64,000 bases of DNA from Pseudomonadota bacterium (GCA_023391095.1 JAEWBN010000013.1:62001-126000), one strand, 5' to 3'; counted from the stretch's first letter, positions 29,388 through 38,203 are shown. The notes: generated from the letters alone by a model not told the origin. A program made the numbers and translations.

Positions 29388-30172
29388 CGATTGCTCCCAT
29401 CATCGCGCAATTCAAAGCTGCGCGTGCCCGGGTGGAACGTCACGCGTGCGCTGGAAAAGGCTCGTTCAAGGCTGCCATCGCCCAGGAGGGTGTCGGGCTT
29501 GCCCGTGTGCATCTGCCCATCGCGCTGGATCAGCCAGATCGTGTCGGCGGTGCGCAGGGAGAGTTCGAGATCGTGGCTCGAGAGCACGACGGCCACGCCG
29601 CGCTCATCCGCCAGGGTGCGCAGCATGGCCATCATCTCGACCCGCGCCACCACATCGAGAAAGGCGGCAGGTTCATCGAGCACCAGCACGGCGGGCCGCT
29701 GGGCCAGGGCGCGGGCGATCATCACCCGTTGCCGCTCGCCGTCGGAAAGTTCATTGATATCGCGCGAGGCCAGATGCTCCGCGCCGACGGCCACCAGAGC
29801 CTCGGCAGCGCTCTGCCGGTCCGCTTCGGTCAGCGTGCCGGTCCAGCCCACATGCGGGTAAAGCCCCAGTTCCACGAGGCGCTGGACGCTCAGCGCACCG
29901 ATGGCGAGACGTTCGGTCAGAAGCACCGCGATCTTCTGCGCCCGTTCCTGCCGTGAGAGGCTGGCGAGGTCACGTCCCCCGAGGCTGACCGCGCCCCGTA
30001 GCGGCGGCTGCATGCCCGAAAGGGTGCGCAGCAGCGTCGACTTGCCGATGCCGTTGACCCCGAGCACCGAGACCACTTCGCCCGGCGCCACGGCCAGGTC
30101 GAGGCCGGCCAAAAGCGGCGGGCGACGACGATAGCCGATGGAAAGGTCGCGCGCCGTGAGTATCGGGGTCAT
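29384..30172 (-). CDS. ABC transporter ATP-binding protein, BtuD/FecE type
   Basis: ATPase of 262 residues energising uptake of B12 or a siderophore. Walker A is GVNGIGKS at about 38-45, signature LSDGERQRVMIARAL, Walker B VLVLDEPAAFLD, and switch region VLSSHDLELS. The frame is open far upstream to 31453, but ATG 30172 overlaps the permease stop (ATGA) and gives a normal-length protein, so the longer reading is spurious. Confidence 0.88.
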   Translation of the reverse strand: MTPILTARDLSIGYRRRPPLLAGLDLAVAPGEVVSVLGVNGIGKSTLLRTLSGMQPPLRGAVSLGGRDLASLSRQERAQKIAVLLTERLAIGALSVQRLVELGLYPHVGWTGTLTEADRQSAAEALVAVGAEHLASRDINELSDGERQRVMIARALAQRPAVLVLDEPAAFLDVVARVEMMAMLRTLADERGVAVVLSSHDLELSLRTADTIWLIQRDGQMHTGKPDTLLGDGSLERAFSSARVTFHPGTRSFELRDDGSNR

Positions 30173-31242
30173 CCGACAAAGGCTCCGCGCCGGGACCGCA
30201 AGATGACGTAGGCGACGACAGGCGCGCCGATCAGCGCCGTCACCGCGTTGAGCGGCAGGATGCCGACCTGGCCGGGCAGAATGGACACCAGCTGCGCCAC
30301 AAGCGCGGTGAGCGCGCCAAGGAGAATGACGGCAGGTACCAGATGACCATGGTCGGAGGTGCGCAGCAGCGAGCGCGCGACATGCGGCACGGCGACGCCG
30401 AGAAAGCCGATCGGGCCGCAAAAGGCGGTGACGGCCCCTGCCAGCAGCGACGCGCTGCCCATGGTGAGAAGCCGCATGAGGCCGGTGTTGACGCCCATCG
30501 AGCGCGCATAGCTCTCGCCCAGCAGCAGCGCATTGAGCGGTTTGATGGTGAGGAGGCCGACGAGAAGTCCCAGCCCGATCACCCCGCCTAGCACCGGCAG
30601 GTCGCGCCAGGTAACGGCGCTGAAGGAGCCAAAGCCCCAGGCGATCCAGCGCTGCAACTGGTCTGGCGCAGCGCCGGCCACCAGCAGCGTCACAAAAGCC
30701 GAGACTGCATAGCCCATCATGACGCCGAAGATCAGAACGGTGGACGGGTTCTGGAGACGCGCTGCCACGGCCAGCGTGGGCACCAGCACGACGAGCCCGC
30801 CCAGTGTCGCTGCCCCCACAATGGCAAAGCCGCCGCCAAGACCCATGCCCGAGGAGAGGAAGGCGCCAATGGCCGTGCCGGAGGCGAGGACGACCAGCGC
30901 GACCCCGAGGCTGGCGCCCGAGGTAATGCCGAGCACAAAGGGATCGGCCAGCGGATTGCGCAGCAGGGTCTGCATCTGGAGGCCCGCACCGCCCAAAGCT
31001 GCTCCGGCGAGGCAGGCCGTGATGGCGCGCGGCAGCCGGATCGCCAGCACCACATCGAAATCCGGATCGCCATTCGCCGGCTGTCCGGTCAGCGCAGCGA
31101 TCACCGTTTCGAGCGGGATGGCGGTGGAGCCAAGGCACACGGCAAGAAGAAAAGTCGCAACCAGCAGCAGGGCCAGCGCCGCGAGCACCAGTGCGGGGCG
31201 GTTTTTTGCCGGCCTGTAATGTGCGGAAGGATCGCGTGCCAT
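30169..31242 (-). CDS. ABC transporter permease, BtuC/FecCD type
   Basis: Membrane protein of 357 residues with about ten helices. Family hallmarks are RLPRAITACLAGAALGGAGLQMQ, the NPLADPFVLGITSGASLG segment near residue 100, and GPIGFLGVAVPHVARSLL, the coupling helix region. ATG 31242 is preferred because AAAGG lies upstream; another ATG at 31293 is in frame without a ribosome site. It is the first gene of a three-gene minus-strand operon and is divergent from the TonB-dependent receptor, about 200 bases away. Confidence 0.88.
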   Translation of the reverse strand: MARDPSAHYRPAKNRPALVLAALALLLVATFLLAVCLGSTAIPLETVIAALTGQPANGDPDFDVVLAIRLPRAITACLAGAALGGAGLQMQTLLRNPLADPFVLGITSGASLGVALVVLASGTAIGAFLSSGMGLGGGFAIVGAATLGGLVVLVPTLAVAARLQNPSTVLIFGVMMGYAVSAFVTLLVAGAAPDQLQRWIAWGFGSFSAVTWRDLPVLGGVIGLGLLVGLLTIKPLNALLLGESYARSMGVNTGLMRLLTMGSASLLAGAVTAFCGPIGFLGVAVPHVARSLLRTSDHGHLVPAVILLGALTALVAQLVSILPGQVGILPLNAVTALIGAPVVAYVILRSRRGAFVG

Positions 31243-31318
31243 GGATATGCCTTTGCCGCGACCGGCTGTGTGGGAGATGGCTGGCTTTACCATTGCGGCG
31301 CCCGCCGATCCAGCCGAT

Positions 31319-31438
31319 GCATGGCACCCATCCCTTTGCGCATGGGGAAACGGGCGATGTTGTTTTGCCCCCGGCGCAAGGGGAGGGTAAAGCAGGGGCG
31401 CGGCGCGATCGGCGCCGGCCGATTGCGCAGGACGAGAC
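31319..31438 (+). promoter_or_regulatory. Possible degenerate cobalamin riboswitch ahead of the TonB receptor
   Basis: Three pieces lie in the order of a cobalamin element. A CCCAT...ATGGGGAAACGGG hairpin region (31327-31365) resembles the GGGAA core, then TGCCCCCGGCGCAAGG resembles the conserved CCCCGCAACTG stretch, and GCGCAGGACGAGACC (31426-31438) resembles the B12 box. The last overlaps the ribosome-binding site of the receptor gene. Each piece departs from consensus (no exact ACTGT, an extra C in the B12 box), so this may be coincidence. Confidence 0.3.
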
Positions 31439-31440
31439 CC

Positions 31441-33375
31441 ATGACACCAGCACGCCCCCTCCTATCCATCATGGCGCTGCTTCTTTGTGGCGTCGCGCCC
31501 ATGGCGCTGGCCCAGGAAACGGTGCTGGGTCCGCTCGTCATTGTAGGCGGGCTTTCGCCCATGGACGAGGCCGAGATCGGCCGGTCCTATACAGTCGTGT
31601 CCGCGGACGAGCTCGAAGCAAGCCAGGCCTCCTATGTGGCGGACGTGCTGCGGCACATCCCCGGCCTTGCCGTTTCGCAAAGCGGCCCTCCGGCCGGCAT
31701 GACGCAGCTGCGCGTGCGCGGCGCAGAGGCCAATCATGTACTGGTCTTGATCGATGGCGTCCCGGCCAGCGAAGGATCGACCGGCGAGGTGGATTTCGGT
31801 CGATTGCAGGTGGCCAATATCGAGCGCATCGAAGTACTGCGCGGCCCGCAAAGCGCCTTTTGGGGCGCCAATGCCATGGCGGGTGTCGTCAACATCATCA
31901 CCAAGGGCGGCGCGCGTTCCGGCCCAGCCGTGACGCTGGGCAGCGAGATCGGCAGCGATGGCACCGTCATGGGCAGCGCGCTGGTCGAAGCCGGACAGGA
32001 CAATTTCGACGGCGCGGTGTCGCTGACCGTGCGCCACACCGAAGGCTTCAATATTTCCAGTTTCGGCAGCGAGCTGGATGGCGCGACCCACGTCAATGCC
32101 GGCGCAAAGTTCACGGCCGATGTCACGCCCTATCTCACCGTCGACGGCACCGTCCGCTATGGCCGCACGCGCGGCGACTTCGACGCGACGGACTATGATT
32201 TCCTCAGCCCCACTTATGGCCGCGTCATCGACACGCTGGACGAGACCTTGGTGGAGGAAGCACTGGGTACGTTTGGCCTAGACTGGATCAGCCAGGATGG
32301 GCTCTGGACGCAGACGGCCCGTTTCAACGCGGGGACGATCTCGCGCGACAATATCAACAATGCGGGTGTCGTGGATTCGGCCATTGCCGAGCAGCGCTAC
32401 AAGGGCTCCTACCAGATCGGCCGCAGCTTCGACACGCCCGGCTTACTCGACGCCGAGCACAAGCTGACGCTGGGCTATGACGTGGTCTACGAGACCTTCC
32501 GGCAATTGCCGTCGGCCGGCATTTTCGACCCCAGCCAGCTTGATCCGCAGGACCGGCTCACCCATTCGCTGATCGGGGAATATCGCGGCACGTTCCTAGA
32601 TCAGTTCCACCTGACGGCGGCCCTGCGACACGACTTCAACGACCGCTTCGCCGATGCGACCACGTATAGTGTCAGCGGCGCCTGGCAGGTGCCCGACACC
32701 GGTACAAAGCTGCATGCGTCTGTCGGTACCGGCTCGACCAATCCCAATTTCTACGACCAGTTCGGCTATATCCCGGGCTCCTACGTGGGTAATCCGGGCC
32801 TGCTGCCGGAAACCAGCTTTGGCTGGGACGTGGGCGTCGAGCAGGCGCTATGGGATGGCGTCGTTGTTCTCGACGCGACCTATTTCAACCAGAACCTCGA
32901 AAACGAAATCACCCCGGTCTATGTGCCGGTCAGCACGGTCACCAATGATCCGGGGATCAGCACGCGGCAGGGTGTGGAGCTCTCGGCAACGCTCAGGGTG
33001 ATCGAGGGGCTGCGCCTGGGCGCGAGCTATACCTACACCGATGCGCGCAATGCCGATGGCAGCCGCGAAATCCGCCGCCCCATGCACATGGCCGGGCTCA
33101 CCATGGCCTATGACTTCCCCGAAATTCCGCTCAGCCTCCATGGCGAGGTTGTCCTCAACGGCGACATGCTCGATACCGATTTTTCGAGCTTTCCCTATAC
33201 AGATGTCACCTTGCCGTCTTACGCCGTGGTCAATGCGGGGCTGAGCTACAAGGTCAGCGAGCAGGTCGAGCTTTATGGGCGCGTTGAAAATCTCCTCGAC
33301 GCCCAATACAAGGAAATCCTCGACGTCAACACGGCCGGGCGCACCTTCTACCTCGGTGCCAAGGCCCGTTTCTAG
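31441..33375 (+). CDS. TonB-dependent outer-membrane receptor, BtuB-like
   Basis: Receptor of 644 residues: signal peptide (1-24), TonB-box-like ETVLGPLVIVG just after it, plug domain with QLRVRGAEANHVLVLIDGVPAS and EVLRGPQSAFWGANAMAGVVNI, then a beta-barrel ending in the aromatic KARF. Length and plug pattern are closest to BtuB, the vitamin B12 receptor, rather than the larger siderophore receptors. The divergent ABC importer and the following exbB-exbD-tonB genes complete the uptake route. The substrate is inferred from neighbours and not proven. Confidence 0.85.
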   Translation: MTPARPLLSIMALLLCGVAPMALAQETVLGPLVIVGGLSPMDEAEIGRSYTVVSADELEASQASYVADVLRHIPGLAVSQSGPPAGMTQLRVRGAEANHVLVLIDGVPASEGSTGEVDFGRLQVANIERIEVLRGPQSAFWGANAMAGVVNIITKGGARSGPAVTLGSEIGSDGTVMGSALVEAGQDNFDGAVSLTVRHTEGFNISSFGSELDGATHVNAGAKFTADVTPYLTVDGTVRYGRTRGDFDATDYDFLSPTYGRVIDTLDETLVEEALGTFGLDWISQDGLWTQTARFNAGTISRDNINNAGVVDSAIAEQRYKGSYQIGRSFDTPGLLDAEHKLTLGYDVVYETFRQLPSAGIFDPSQLDPQDRLTHSLIGEYRGTFLDQFHLTAALRHDFNDRFADATTYSVSGAWQVPDTGTKLHASVGTGSTNPNFYDQFGYIPGSYVGNPGLLPETSFGWDVGVEQALWDGVVVLDATYFNQNLENEITPVYVPVSTVTNDPGISTRQGVELSATLRVIEGLRLGASYTYTDARNADGSREIRRPMHMAGLTMAYDFPEIPLSLHGEVVLNGDMLDTDFSSFPYTDVTLPSYAVVNAGLSYKVSEQVELYGRVENLLDAQYKEILDVNTAGRTFYLGAKARF

Positions 33376-33379
33376 GCCG

Positions 33380-33397
33380 GGCCCGCGAGGCCGGGCC
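33380..33397 (+). terminator. Weak stem-loop between the receptor gene and exbB
   Basis: GGCCCG pairs with CGGGCC around CGAGGC, four bases after the receptor stop, followed by GTCCTTTT. It may reduce read-through into exbB rather than stop it, since only about 20 bases follow before the exbB start. Confidence 0.35.
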
Positions 33398-33417
33398 GTC
33401 CTTTTCGGATCGCGCGC

Positions 33418-34209
33418 ATGGCCCATCTCTTCCCAGTTCTGCGTGGCGTCAGCGGCGGTATCGTCGCCGCCGCGGTTCTCTTCGGCGTGGCTTTTGCGCA
33501 GGATGGGGGCGCCGCGGGCGAGGCTCTGCGCCCGCATGACCTGTCCATCCGCTCCATGTTTGAAGACACCGATATCGTGGTCAAATCGGTCATGATCGGG
33601 CTGGCCTGCTGCGTCTTCGTCACCTGGGTCGTGTTTCTCGCCAAGGGCGTCGAAACCCTTGTCGCCAGGGCCGATCTGCGCCGCATGGCGCCCTATGTTG
33701 CCAATGCCAGGACGCTTGAAGAGGCCATTTCGGCGGCAGGCACGCGCGGCGCGTCCATGTGGCTGATCACGGCTGCCGAAGTCGAAGTGCGGCTCTCGCG
33801 GGAACTCGTGGGCGCCGATGGCGGATCCGGCCTGCTCGATCGGGTTCATTCCCGTCTCACGCGCCTGCAGGCCGAGGCCGCTCGCCGACTGGCTCTGGGT
33901 ACGGGCCTTCTCGCCACGATTGGCGCCACGGCTCCCTTCATCGGCCTCTTCGGCACGGTCTGGGGCATCATGAATGCCTTTATCGGCATTTCCGAAGCGC
34001 AGACCACCAATCTGGCCGTGGTCGCTCCGGGTATCGCCGAGGCTCTTCTGGCCACGGCTATGGGCCTTGTGGCCGCCATTCCGGCTGTGATCTTTTACAA
34101 CATTTTCGCCCGTACCAATGCGGCTTTCCGCCAGTCGCTGGCCGACATTTCGGCCGGGCTGGAGCGGCTCGTGTCGCGCGACCTTGACCGCGCGGCTAAT
34201 CCAAAATGA
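33418..34209 (+). CDS. exbB: TonB-system proton channel subunit ExbB
   Basis: Inner-membrane protein of 263 residues with an N-terminal signal-like helix, a helix near 60-80, and the conserved pair LATIGATAPFIGLFGTVWGI and ALLATAMGLVAAIPAVIFYN that form the channel. With ExbD it converts proton flow into force on TonB. It directly follows the receptor gene and overlaps exbD by four bases (ATGA), so the energiser is tied to this receptor locus. Confidence 0.9.
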   Translation: MAHLFPVLRGVSGGIVAAAVLFGVAFAQDGGAAGEALRPHDLSIRSMFEDTDIVVKSVMIGLACCVFVTWVVFLAKGVETLVARADLRRMAPYVANARTLEEAISAAGTRGASMWLITAAEVEVRLSRELVGADGGSGLLDRVHSRLTRLQAEAARRLALGTGLLATIGATAPFIGLFGTVWGIMNAFIGISEAQTTNLAVVAPGIAEALLATAMGLVAAIPAVIFYNIFARTNAAFRQSLADISAGLERLVSRDLDRAANPK

Positions 34210-34646
34210 GAGCGCGCTGGACGGAGGCGGAGGACAATGCCGTCGAGGAACAGCACGACATCAACGTGACCCCGTTCATCGACGTCATGCTGGTCCTGCT
34301 CATCATTTTCATGGTGGCCGCGCCGCTTGCGACGGTCGATATGCCGGTCGATCTGCCCGCATCAACTGCCGCTGTACAGCCGCCGCCCGAGAACCCCGTT
34401 TACGTCACACTTGGGCCTGACCTCGCACTCAGCCTTGGCAATGAGCCCGTGGCGCGCACCGAGCTTGCGGCGGCACTGGATGCGCTTGTCGATGGAGACG
34501 ACGACGCGCGGATTTTCGTGCGCGCCGATGCTTCTGTGCCCTATGGCGAGCTCATGGAACTCCTCAATCTTCTGCGCGATGGCGGCTATACCAGCGTGGC
34601 GCTGGTGGGGCTGGAAAGCCGCACAGGCGCTGCGACCACGCCATGA
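34206..34646 (+). CDS. exbD: TonB-system proton channel subunit ExbD
   Basis: Protein of 146 residues: short cytoplasmic start, one membrane helix, and a periplasmic domain. The proton-carrying aspartate is D26 in NVTPFIDVMLVLLIIFMV, as in all ExbD/TolR proteins. The periplasmic part DARIFVRADASVPYGELMELLN is typical. Overlaps of four bases with exbB before and tonB after indicate one translation-coupled operon. Confidence 0.92.
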   Translation: MRARWTEAEDNAVEEQHDINVTPFIDVMLVLLIIFMVAAPLATVDMPVDLPASTAAVQPPPENPVYVTLGPDLALSLGNEPVARTELAAALDALVDGDDDARIFVRADASVPYGELMELLNLLRDGGYTSVALVGLESRTGAATTP

Positions 34647-35473
34647 ACCCGGAGGCGCGCAATGCCGATGCATTGCCTCGTTCCGGGTTTGCAGATGTGC
34701 TGCGCTGGTCGCTCGCCGTCGGCGTTGTCGGTCTGGCCTTTGCCGCGGGGCTCGGCTGGCTGTGGCGGCAGTCGCCGCAAAATGCAGGGCAGCTGAATAG
34801 TTTCGCACCGCTCACGGTCGAACTGGTCGCCGAGGCCGTCGTGGCAGAGCCGCAGCCCGCACCGCAAGTCGTGCAGGAGCCGGAGCCGGAGCCCGAGCCG
34901 CCCGCTCCTATTCCGGAGCCACCAGAGCCCGCGCCGGCCCCTCCACAGCCCGCGCTTCCTGCCGAGGTCGAGGAACCGCCACCTGGGCCTGCCGAACCGG
35001 CGCCGCCAACGGTGAGCGTTCCCATTCCCGTCTTGCCGAGCCCCGAACTCATGGCGTCGCGCGCCGCGACCCCGGCCACCTTGCGGCAGCCCGTTGCACC
35101 GCAGCGGTCAACAGCAAATCCAGCCCAGTCAGCGCCATCGGCCGAACCGGCAGTTCAAACGCCCGCGACAGGTGTTTCCGCCGCCGACGAGCGCGCCTGG
35201 CAGGGTCGGGTGGTGAACCATCTTTATCGCTTCCGGGACTATCCTGCCGATGCCCAGCGCAGCCGCATCGAGGGCGTCGTGACGCTGCGCTTTTCCATCG
35301 ACGCAACGGGTCGGGTACTGTCGTCGGAAATCGCAGGGTCGTCAGGCCATGCCAGCCTCGACGGTGCCGTCCGGAGCCTGATCGGGCGCGCTTCACCCGT
35401 GCCCACCCCGCCCGAGGGGCTTAGCGCCGCCAAGCGCACGCTGGTCGTCCCGATCGAATTCCGGTTGCGCTGA
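34643..35473 (+). CDS. tonB: Energy transducer TonB
   Basis: Protein of 276 residues. One N-terminal membrane anchor (about 22-42) leads into a Pro/Glu-rich spacer (about 70-140, repeated PEPEPEPP and PAPAPP units) that spans the periplasm, then a C-terminal TonB domain with VVNHLYRFRDYPADAQRSR and GVVTLRFSIDATGRVL. It links ExbBD to the TonB box of receptors. The order receptor-exbB-exbD-tonB on one strand suggests a dedicated energiser. Confidence 0.92.
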   Translation: MNPEARNADALPRSGFADVLRWSLAVGVVGLAFAAGLGWLWRQSPQNAGQLNSFAPLTVELVAEAVVAEPQPAPQVVQEPEPEPEPPAPIPEPPEPAPAPPQPALPAEVEEPPPGPAEPAPPTVSVPIPVLPSPELMASRAATPATLRQPVAPQRSTANPAQSAPSAEPAVQTPATGVSAADERAWQGRVVNHLYRFRDYPADAQRSRIEGVVTLRFSIDATGRVLSSEIAGSSGHASLDGAVRSLIGRASPVPTPPEGLSAAKRTLVVPIEFRLR

Positions 35474-35610
35474 GCCAGTCTCGGGCCCGGCCCGATCACA
35501 TCGACGCCAGCGCGCGCAAAACCACCCGCGTTAACCACATTGCTTACCCAAAGCTTAAGAAATTGGAGAGACTTTGCGCCTTGGCACTAACCTATTCTTG
35601 GCGAGGCGTT

Positions 35611-36285
35611 ATGAAACGTTCCGGCATCGCGCTTGGCGCGCTCATCGCATTTTCCGTTCCGTCCCTGGCGGCTGACCTTGGCTGGAACAACACGGCTCCG
35701 TCGCCGATCTATTCGGGCAGTTCCGTGTCCAGCTGGGGCGGTTTTTACGCCGGCATCAGTGGCGGCTTCGGCTGGGGCAATACGGCCAATGATCCGGCGC
35801 TGCCGGTCGGCACGGTCGACAACAATTCCAATGGCTGGACCCTGGGTGGCCAGGCTGGCTATAACATGGATCTGGGTGGCTTCGTGGTCGGTGCGGAAGC
35901 CGATCTGGCCTGGGCCAATATCGGCTATAGCGAGCCAGCGGGCGCCTTCGGCACTTTCAGCAGCAAGATCGACCTCTTGGGCACCGGCCGTCTGCGCGTC
36001 GGCGTGCCGGTCGGTCCGGTCATGCCCTATGCCACCGTGGGCGCCGCCTTCGGCCGCGGCACGACCTCAACGGACAATGGCGTGCTGTCCTCCACCGCCG
36101 CCAATCACTTCGGCTGGACCGCCGGTCTTGGCCTTGAAGCCCAGGCCACTCCCAATCTCAGCCTCAAGGCCGAGTATCTTTATGTCGACCTCGGCAGCCA
36201 GGCCTATAACGGCCTGCCCGTGGGCGACCGCGATGTGGGGCACAATTTCTCGGTCATCCGCGCCGGCATCAACTACAAGTTCTGA
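35611..36285 (+). CDS. Outer-membrane beta-barrel protein (Omp25/RopB-like)
   Basis: Protein of 224 residues with a signal peptide (1-20, SLAA) and an eight-stranded barrel pattern. Typical marks are WGGFYAGISGGFGWGN near the N-terminus, GAEADLAWANIGYS in the middle, and the closing strand FSVIRAGINYKF with terminal phenylalanine. Omp25/RopB-type proteins are abundant surface proteins of Hyphomicrobiales. ATG 35611 precedes the signal peptide; the longer frame from 35563 does not. A strong terminator follows. Confidence 0.85.
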   Translation: MKRSGIALGALIAFSVPSLAADLGWNNTAPSPIYSGSSVSSWGGFYAGISGGFGWGNTANDPALPVGTVDNNSNGWTLGGQAGYNMDLGGFVVGAEADLAWANIGYSEPAGAFGTFSSKIDLLGTGRLRVGVPVGPVMPYATVGAAFGRGTTSTDNGVLSSTAANHFGWTAGLGLEAQATPNLSLKAEYLYVDLGSQAYNGLPVGDRDVGHNFSVIRAGINYKF

Positions 36286-36306
36286 GCCGGCCGAAACCGC
36301 AAAGCA

Positions 36307-36336
36307 AAAGGGCCACCGGATTTCCGGTGGCCCTTT
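36307..36336. terminator. Bidirectional terminator after the outer-membrane protein gene
   Basis: AAAGGGCCACCGG pairs with CCGGTGGCCCTTT around a four-base loop (ATTT), 22 bases after the stop. The A- and T-rich ends serve both this gene and the convergent sigma-54 regulator gene. Confidence 0.88.
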
Positions 36337-36341
36337 CTGTT

Positions 36342-37826
36342 TCAGGCGGCGTCGTTGATCAACCCTTCGGCCAAACCATATTCGTGCAGCTTGCGATAGA
36401 GCGTCGAGCGCCCGATCCCCAGCGCCCGGGCGACGCGCGACATGCGCCCGCCATGATGGGCAATGGCGAATTCGATGGCGGCGCGTTCGATCTCGGCCAG
36501 GGGCTGGACTTCCCCCTGCGCGTCCAGAAACCGGTCAGGTGCGCCGGTCTGGATGATTTCGATGCGTGGCCGGGCAGCGGCAGCGTCGATGTGAACCGGG
36601 GCGGAAGGAGCAGGGCTCTGCTCGACCAGCCGCATGGCTTCTTGCCGTCCGGCCGACTGCGCGACGATCTGCGGAAAGTCCTGCGTTTCAAGGAAAGCGC
36701 CGTCGGACAACACGATGGCCCGGTAAACGGTGTTTTCCAGCTGGCGGATATTGCCCGGCCAGTCATAGCCGGCTAGCAGTTCCATTGCGGCAGGGGAAAG
36801 ACCCAGGACGCGCCGTCCGGTTTCTGCAGAGAAGCGGGCAATGAAATGATCCACCAGCGCCGACAGGTCTTCCATGCGCTCGCGCAGCGGCGGCACGTAA
36901 ATGGGAAAGACGTTGAGCCGGTAATAGAGATCCTCGCGGAATTCCCCTGATTTGGCGAGGTTGAGCAGACGCCGGTTGGTGGCCGAGATCACCCGCACAT
37001 TGACCTTTTCGGTCCGCGCTGCGCCCACCGGCTCGATCTCCCCATCCTGCAGCGCGCGCAGGAGCTTGACCTGCACGTCAGGGGGCAATTCTCCCACTTC
37101 GTCGAGAAAGAGCGTGCCGCCATGGGCTTCGCTGAACTTGCCCGGCTGGTCCGCCACGGCCCCGGTGAAGGCGCCCTTGCGATGCCCGAAAAGCACCGAT
37201 TCCACTAGGTTCGGAGGAATGGCCCCGCAATTGACGGTGACAAAGGGCTTGCCGGCCCGGTCGCCGCACCCCTGGATAATGCGCGCCACCAGTTCCTTGC
37301 CGACTCCGGTTTCCCCCTCGATCAGCACGGGGATCGTGCTCTTGGCGGCCTTGGCGCAAAGCGACAGCACCCGCGCCATGGCCGGCGCGCTGGCAATCAT
37401 GTCGGCCTGGGTAAAGGTGCCGCTCCGCCTGGCATTGTTGGCGCGGATCGTGGCCTCGAGCGCATCGAGCTTCATGGCGTTGCGTAGCGAAATCACCAGC
37501 CGCTCGGGGGAGACCGGCTTGACGAAATAGTCCGCCGCGCCCTGCCGCATGGCCGAAACCACGGTTTCGAGCGAGGCATTGGCGGTCTGGATGATGACCG
37601 GGGTGGTGATGCCTTCGCGGCGCATCACATCCATCACGCCCATGCCGTCGAGATCGGGCATGACGAGGTCGAGGATCATGGCGCCGATCTGCCGGTCGCC
37701 GCGCAGGATGTCGAGTGCCTGTTCGCCCCCGGTGGCCGTCAGCGGCTTGAAGCCGGCGCGATTGGCCACCTCTGCCGTCAGGCGCAGTTGCACCGGATCA
37801 TCATCGACAACAAGAACCCGCGTCAT
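36342..37826 (-). CDS. Sigma-54-dependent response regulator (NtrC family), orphan
   Basis: Activator of 494 residues: receiver (acidic pocket D8-D10, phospho-site D53, K103), AAA+ domain with Walker A GETGVGKE (171-178) and the sigma-54 contact loop GAFTGA (218-223), then a Fis-type helix-turn-helix (ALGIGRSTLYRKLHEYGL). It should activate RpoN promoters when phosphorylated. No sensor kinase gene is adjacent. ATG 37826 is chosen over GTG 37859, which adds eleven residues before the beta-1 strand. A perfect CtrA-type box lies 74 bases upstream. Confidence 0.92.
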   Translation of the reverse strand: MTRVLVVDDDPVQLRLTAEVANRAGFKPLTATGGEQALDILRGDRQIGAMILDLVMPDLDGMGVMDVMRREGITTPVIIQTANASLETVVSAMRQGAADYFVKPVSPERLVISLRNAMKLDALEATIRANNARRSGTFTQADMIASAPAMARVLSLCAKAAKSTIPVLIEGETGVGKELVARIIQGCGDRAGKPFVTVNCGAIPPNLVESVLFGHRKGAFTGAVADQPGKFSEAHGGTLFLDEVGELPPDVQVKLLRALQDGEIEPVGAARTEKVNVRVISATNRRLLNLAKSGEFREDLYYRLNVFPIYVPPLRERMEDLSALVDHFIARFSAETGRRVLGLSPAAMELLAGYDWPGNIRQLENTVYRAIVLSDGAFLETQDFPQIVAQSAGRQEAMRLVEQSPAPSAPVHIDAAAARPRIEIIQTGAPDRFLDAQGEVQPLAEIERAAIEFAIAHHGGRMSRVARALGIGRSTLYRKLHEYGLAEGLINDAA

Positions 37827-37899
37827 ACCCGTCCCAAACCGTTCAACCGTCCCGGCCACGAATCGTGTGCCGTTTTGGGATGACGATGCCGTCCGGGGC

Positions 37900-37914
37900 T
37901 TAAGAGGGTGTTAA
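37900..37914. promoter_or_regulatory. CtrA-type box TTAA-N7-TTAA upstream of the sigma-54 regulator
   Basis: TTAA at 37900-37903 and TTAA at 37911-37914 with exactly seven bases (GAGGGTG) between them match the full CtrA consensus. A GANTC site (GAATC, 37860-37864), the target of the cell-cycle methylase CcrM, lies between the box and the gene. Binding is inferred. Confidence 0.55.
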
Positions 37915-37967
37915 TCCTAGGGATTTCGAGGCGGCCGAATGGCGCTCTGCCGCGGAAATCCGGGCAT

Positions 37968-37998
37968 AAAAAAGGGTCGCAGCCTATGCCGTGACCCT
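37968..37998 (-). terminator. Rho-independent terminator after the minus-strand ydcH-like gene
   Basis: On the minus strand GGGTC...GACCC with an inner CGGC-ATAG-GCTG pairing is followed by six T. It lies about 30 bases after the stop of the DUF465 gene and separates it from the sigma-54 regulator promoter. Confidence 0.75.
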
Positions 37999-38026
37999 CC
38001 AGGACCGGTATCGGTCGGGCGGTGTC

Positions 38027-38203
38027 CTATTGCCGCGTCATGCCCTGGAGCTTTGCCAGTTCGTCCTTCACTTCGAGTTTGCGACGCTTGAGCGCGGAGA
38101 CCATCAGGTCGTCGAACTGGCGATTCTGCATTTCGGCTTGAATCTTGCGGTCCAGTTCCTGGTGGCGCCGTTCGAGCGCTGCGATGTGGCCTTCAGTCGT
38201 CAT
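38027..38203 (-). CDS. YdcH family protein (DUF465)
   Basis: A 58-residue, highly charged coiled-coil protein: HIAALERRHQELDRKIQAEM followed by VSALKRRKLEVKDELAKL. The spacing of the ELERRH and LKRRKLxxKDE motifs is diagnostic of DUF465. AAGGAG lies eight bases before the ATG. Function is unknown; small size and coiled coil suggest a binding or scaffolding role. A second DUF465-like gene starts 122 bases away on the other strand. Confidence 0.88.
   Translation of the reverse strand: MTTEGHIAALERRHQELDRKIQAEMQNRQFDDLMVSALKRRKLEVKDELAKLQGMTRQ

Noticed and set aside
29384..31453. A single 689-codon reading of the ATPase gene with a long N-terminal extension
   Set aside because: The extension overlaps the permease gene out of frame and lacks domain features; ATG 30172 with ATGA overlap explains the gene.
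35531..35610. TTAACCAC and CTTAAG before the outer-membrane protein gene as a CtrA site
   Set aside because: The spacing between the TTAA-like parts is not seven bases, so it does not fit the full consensus.
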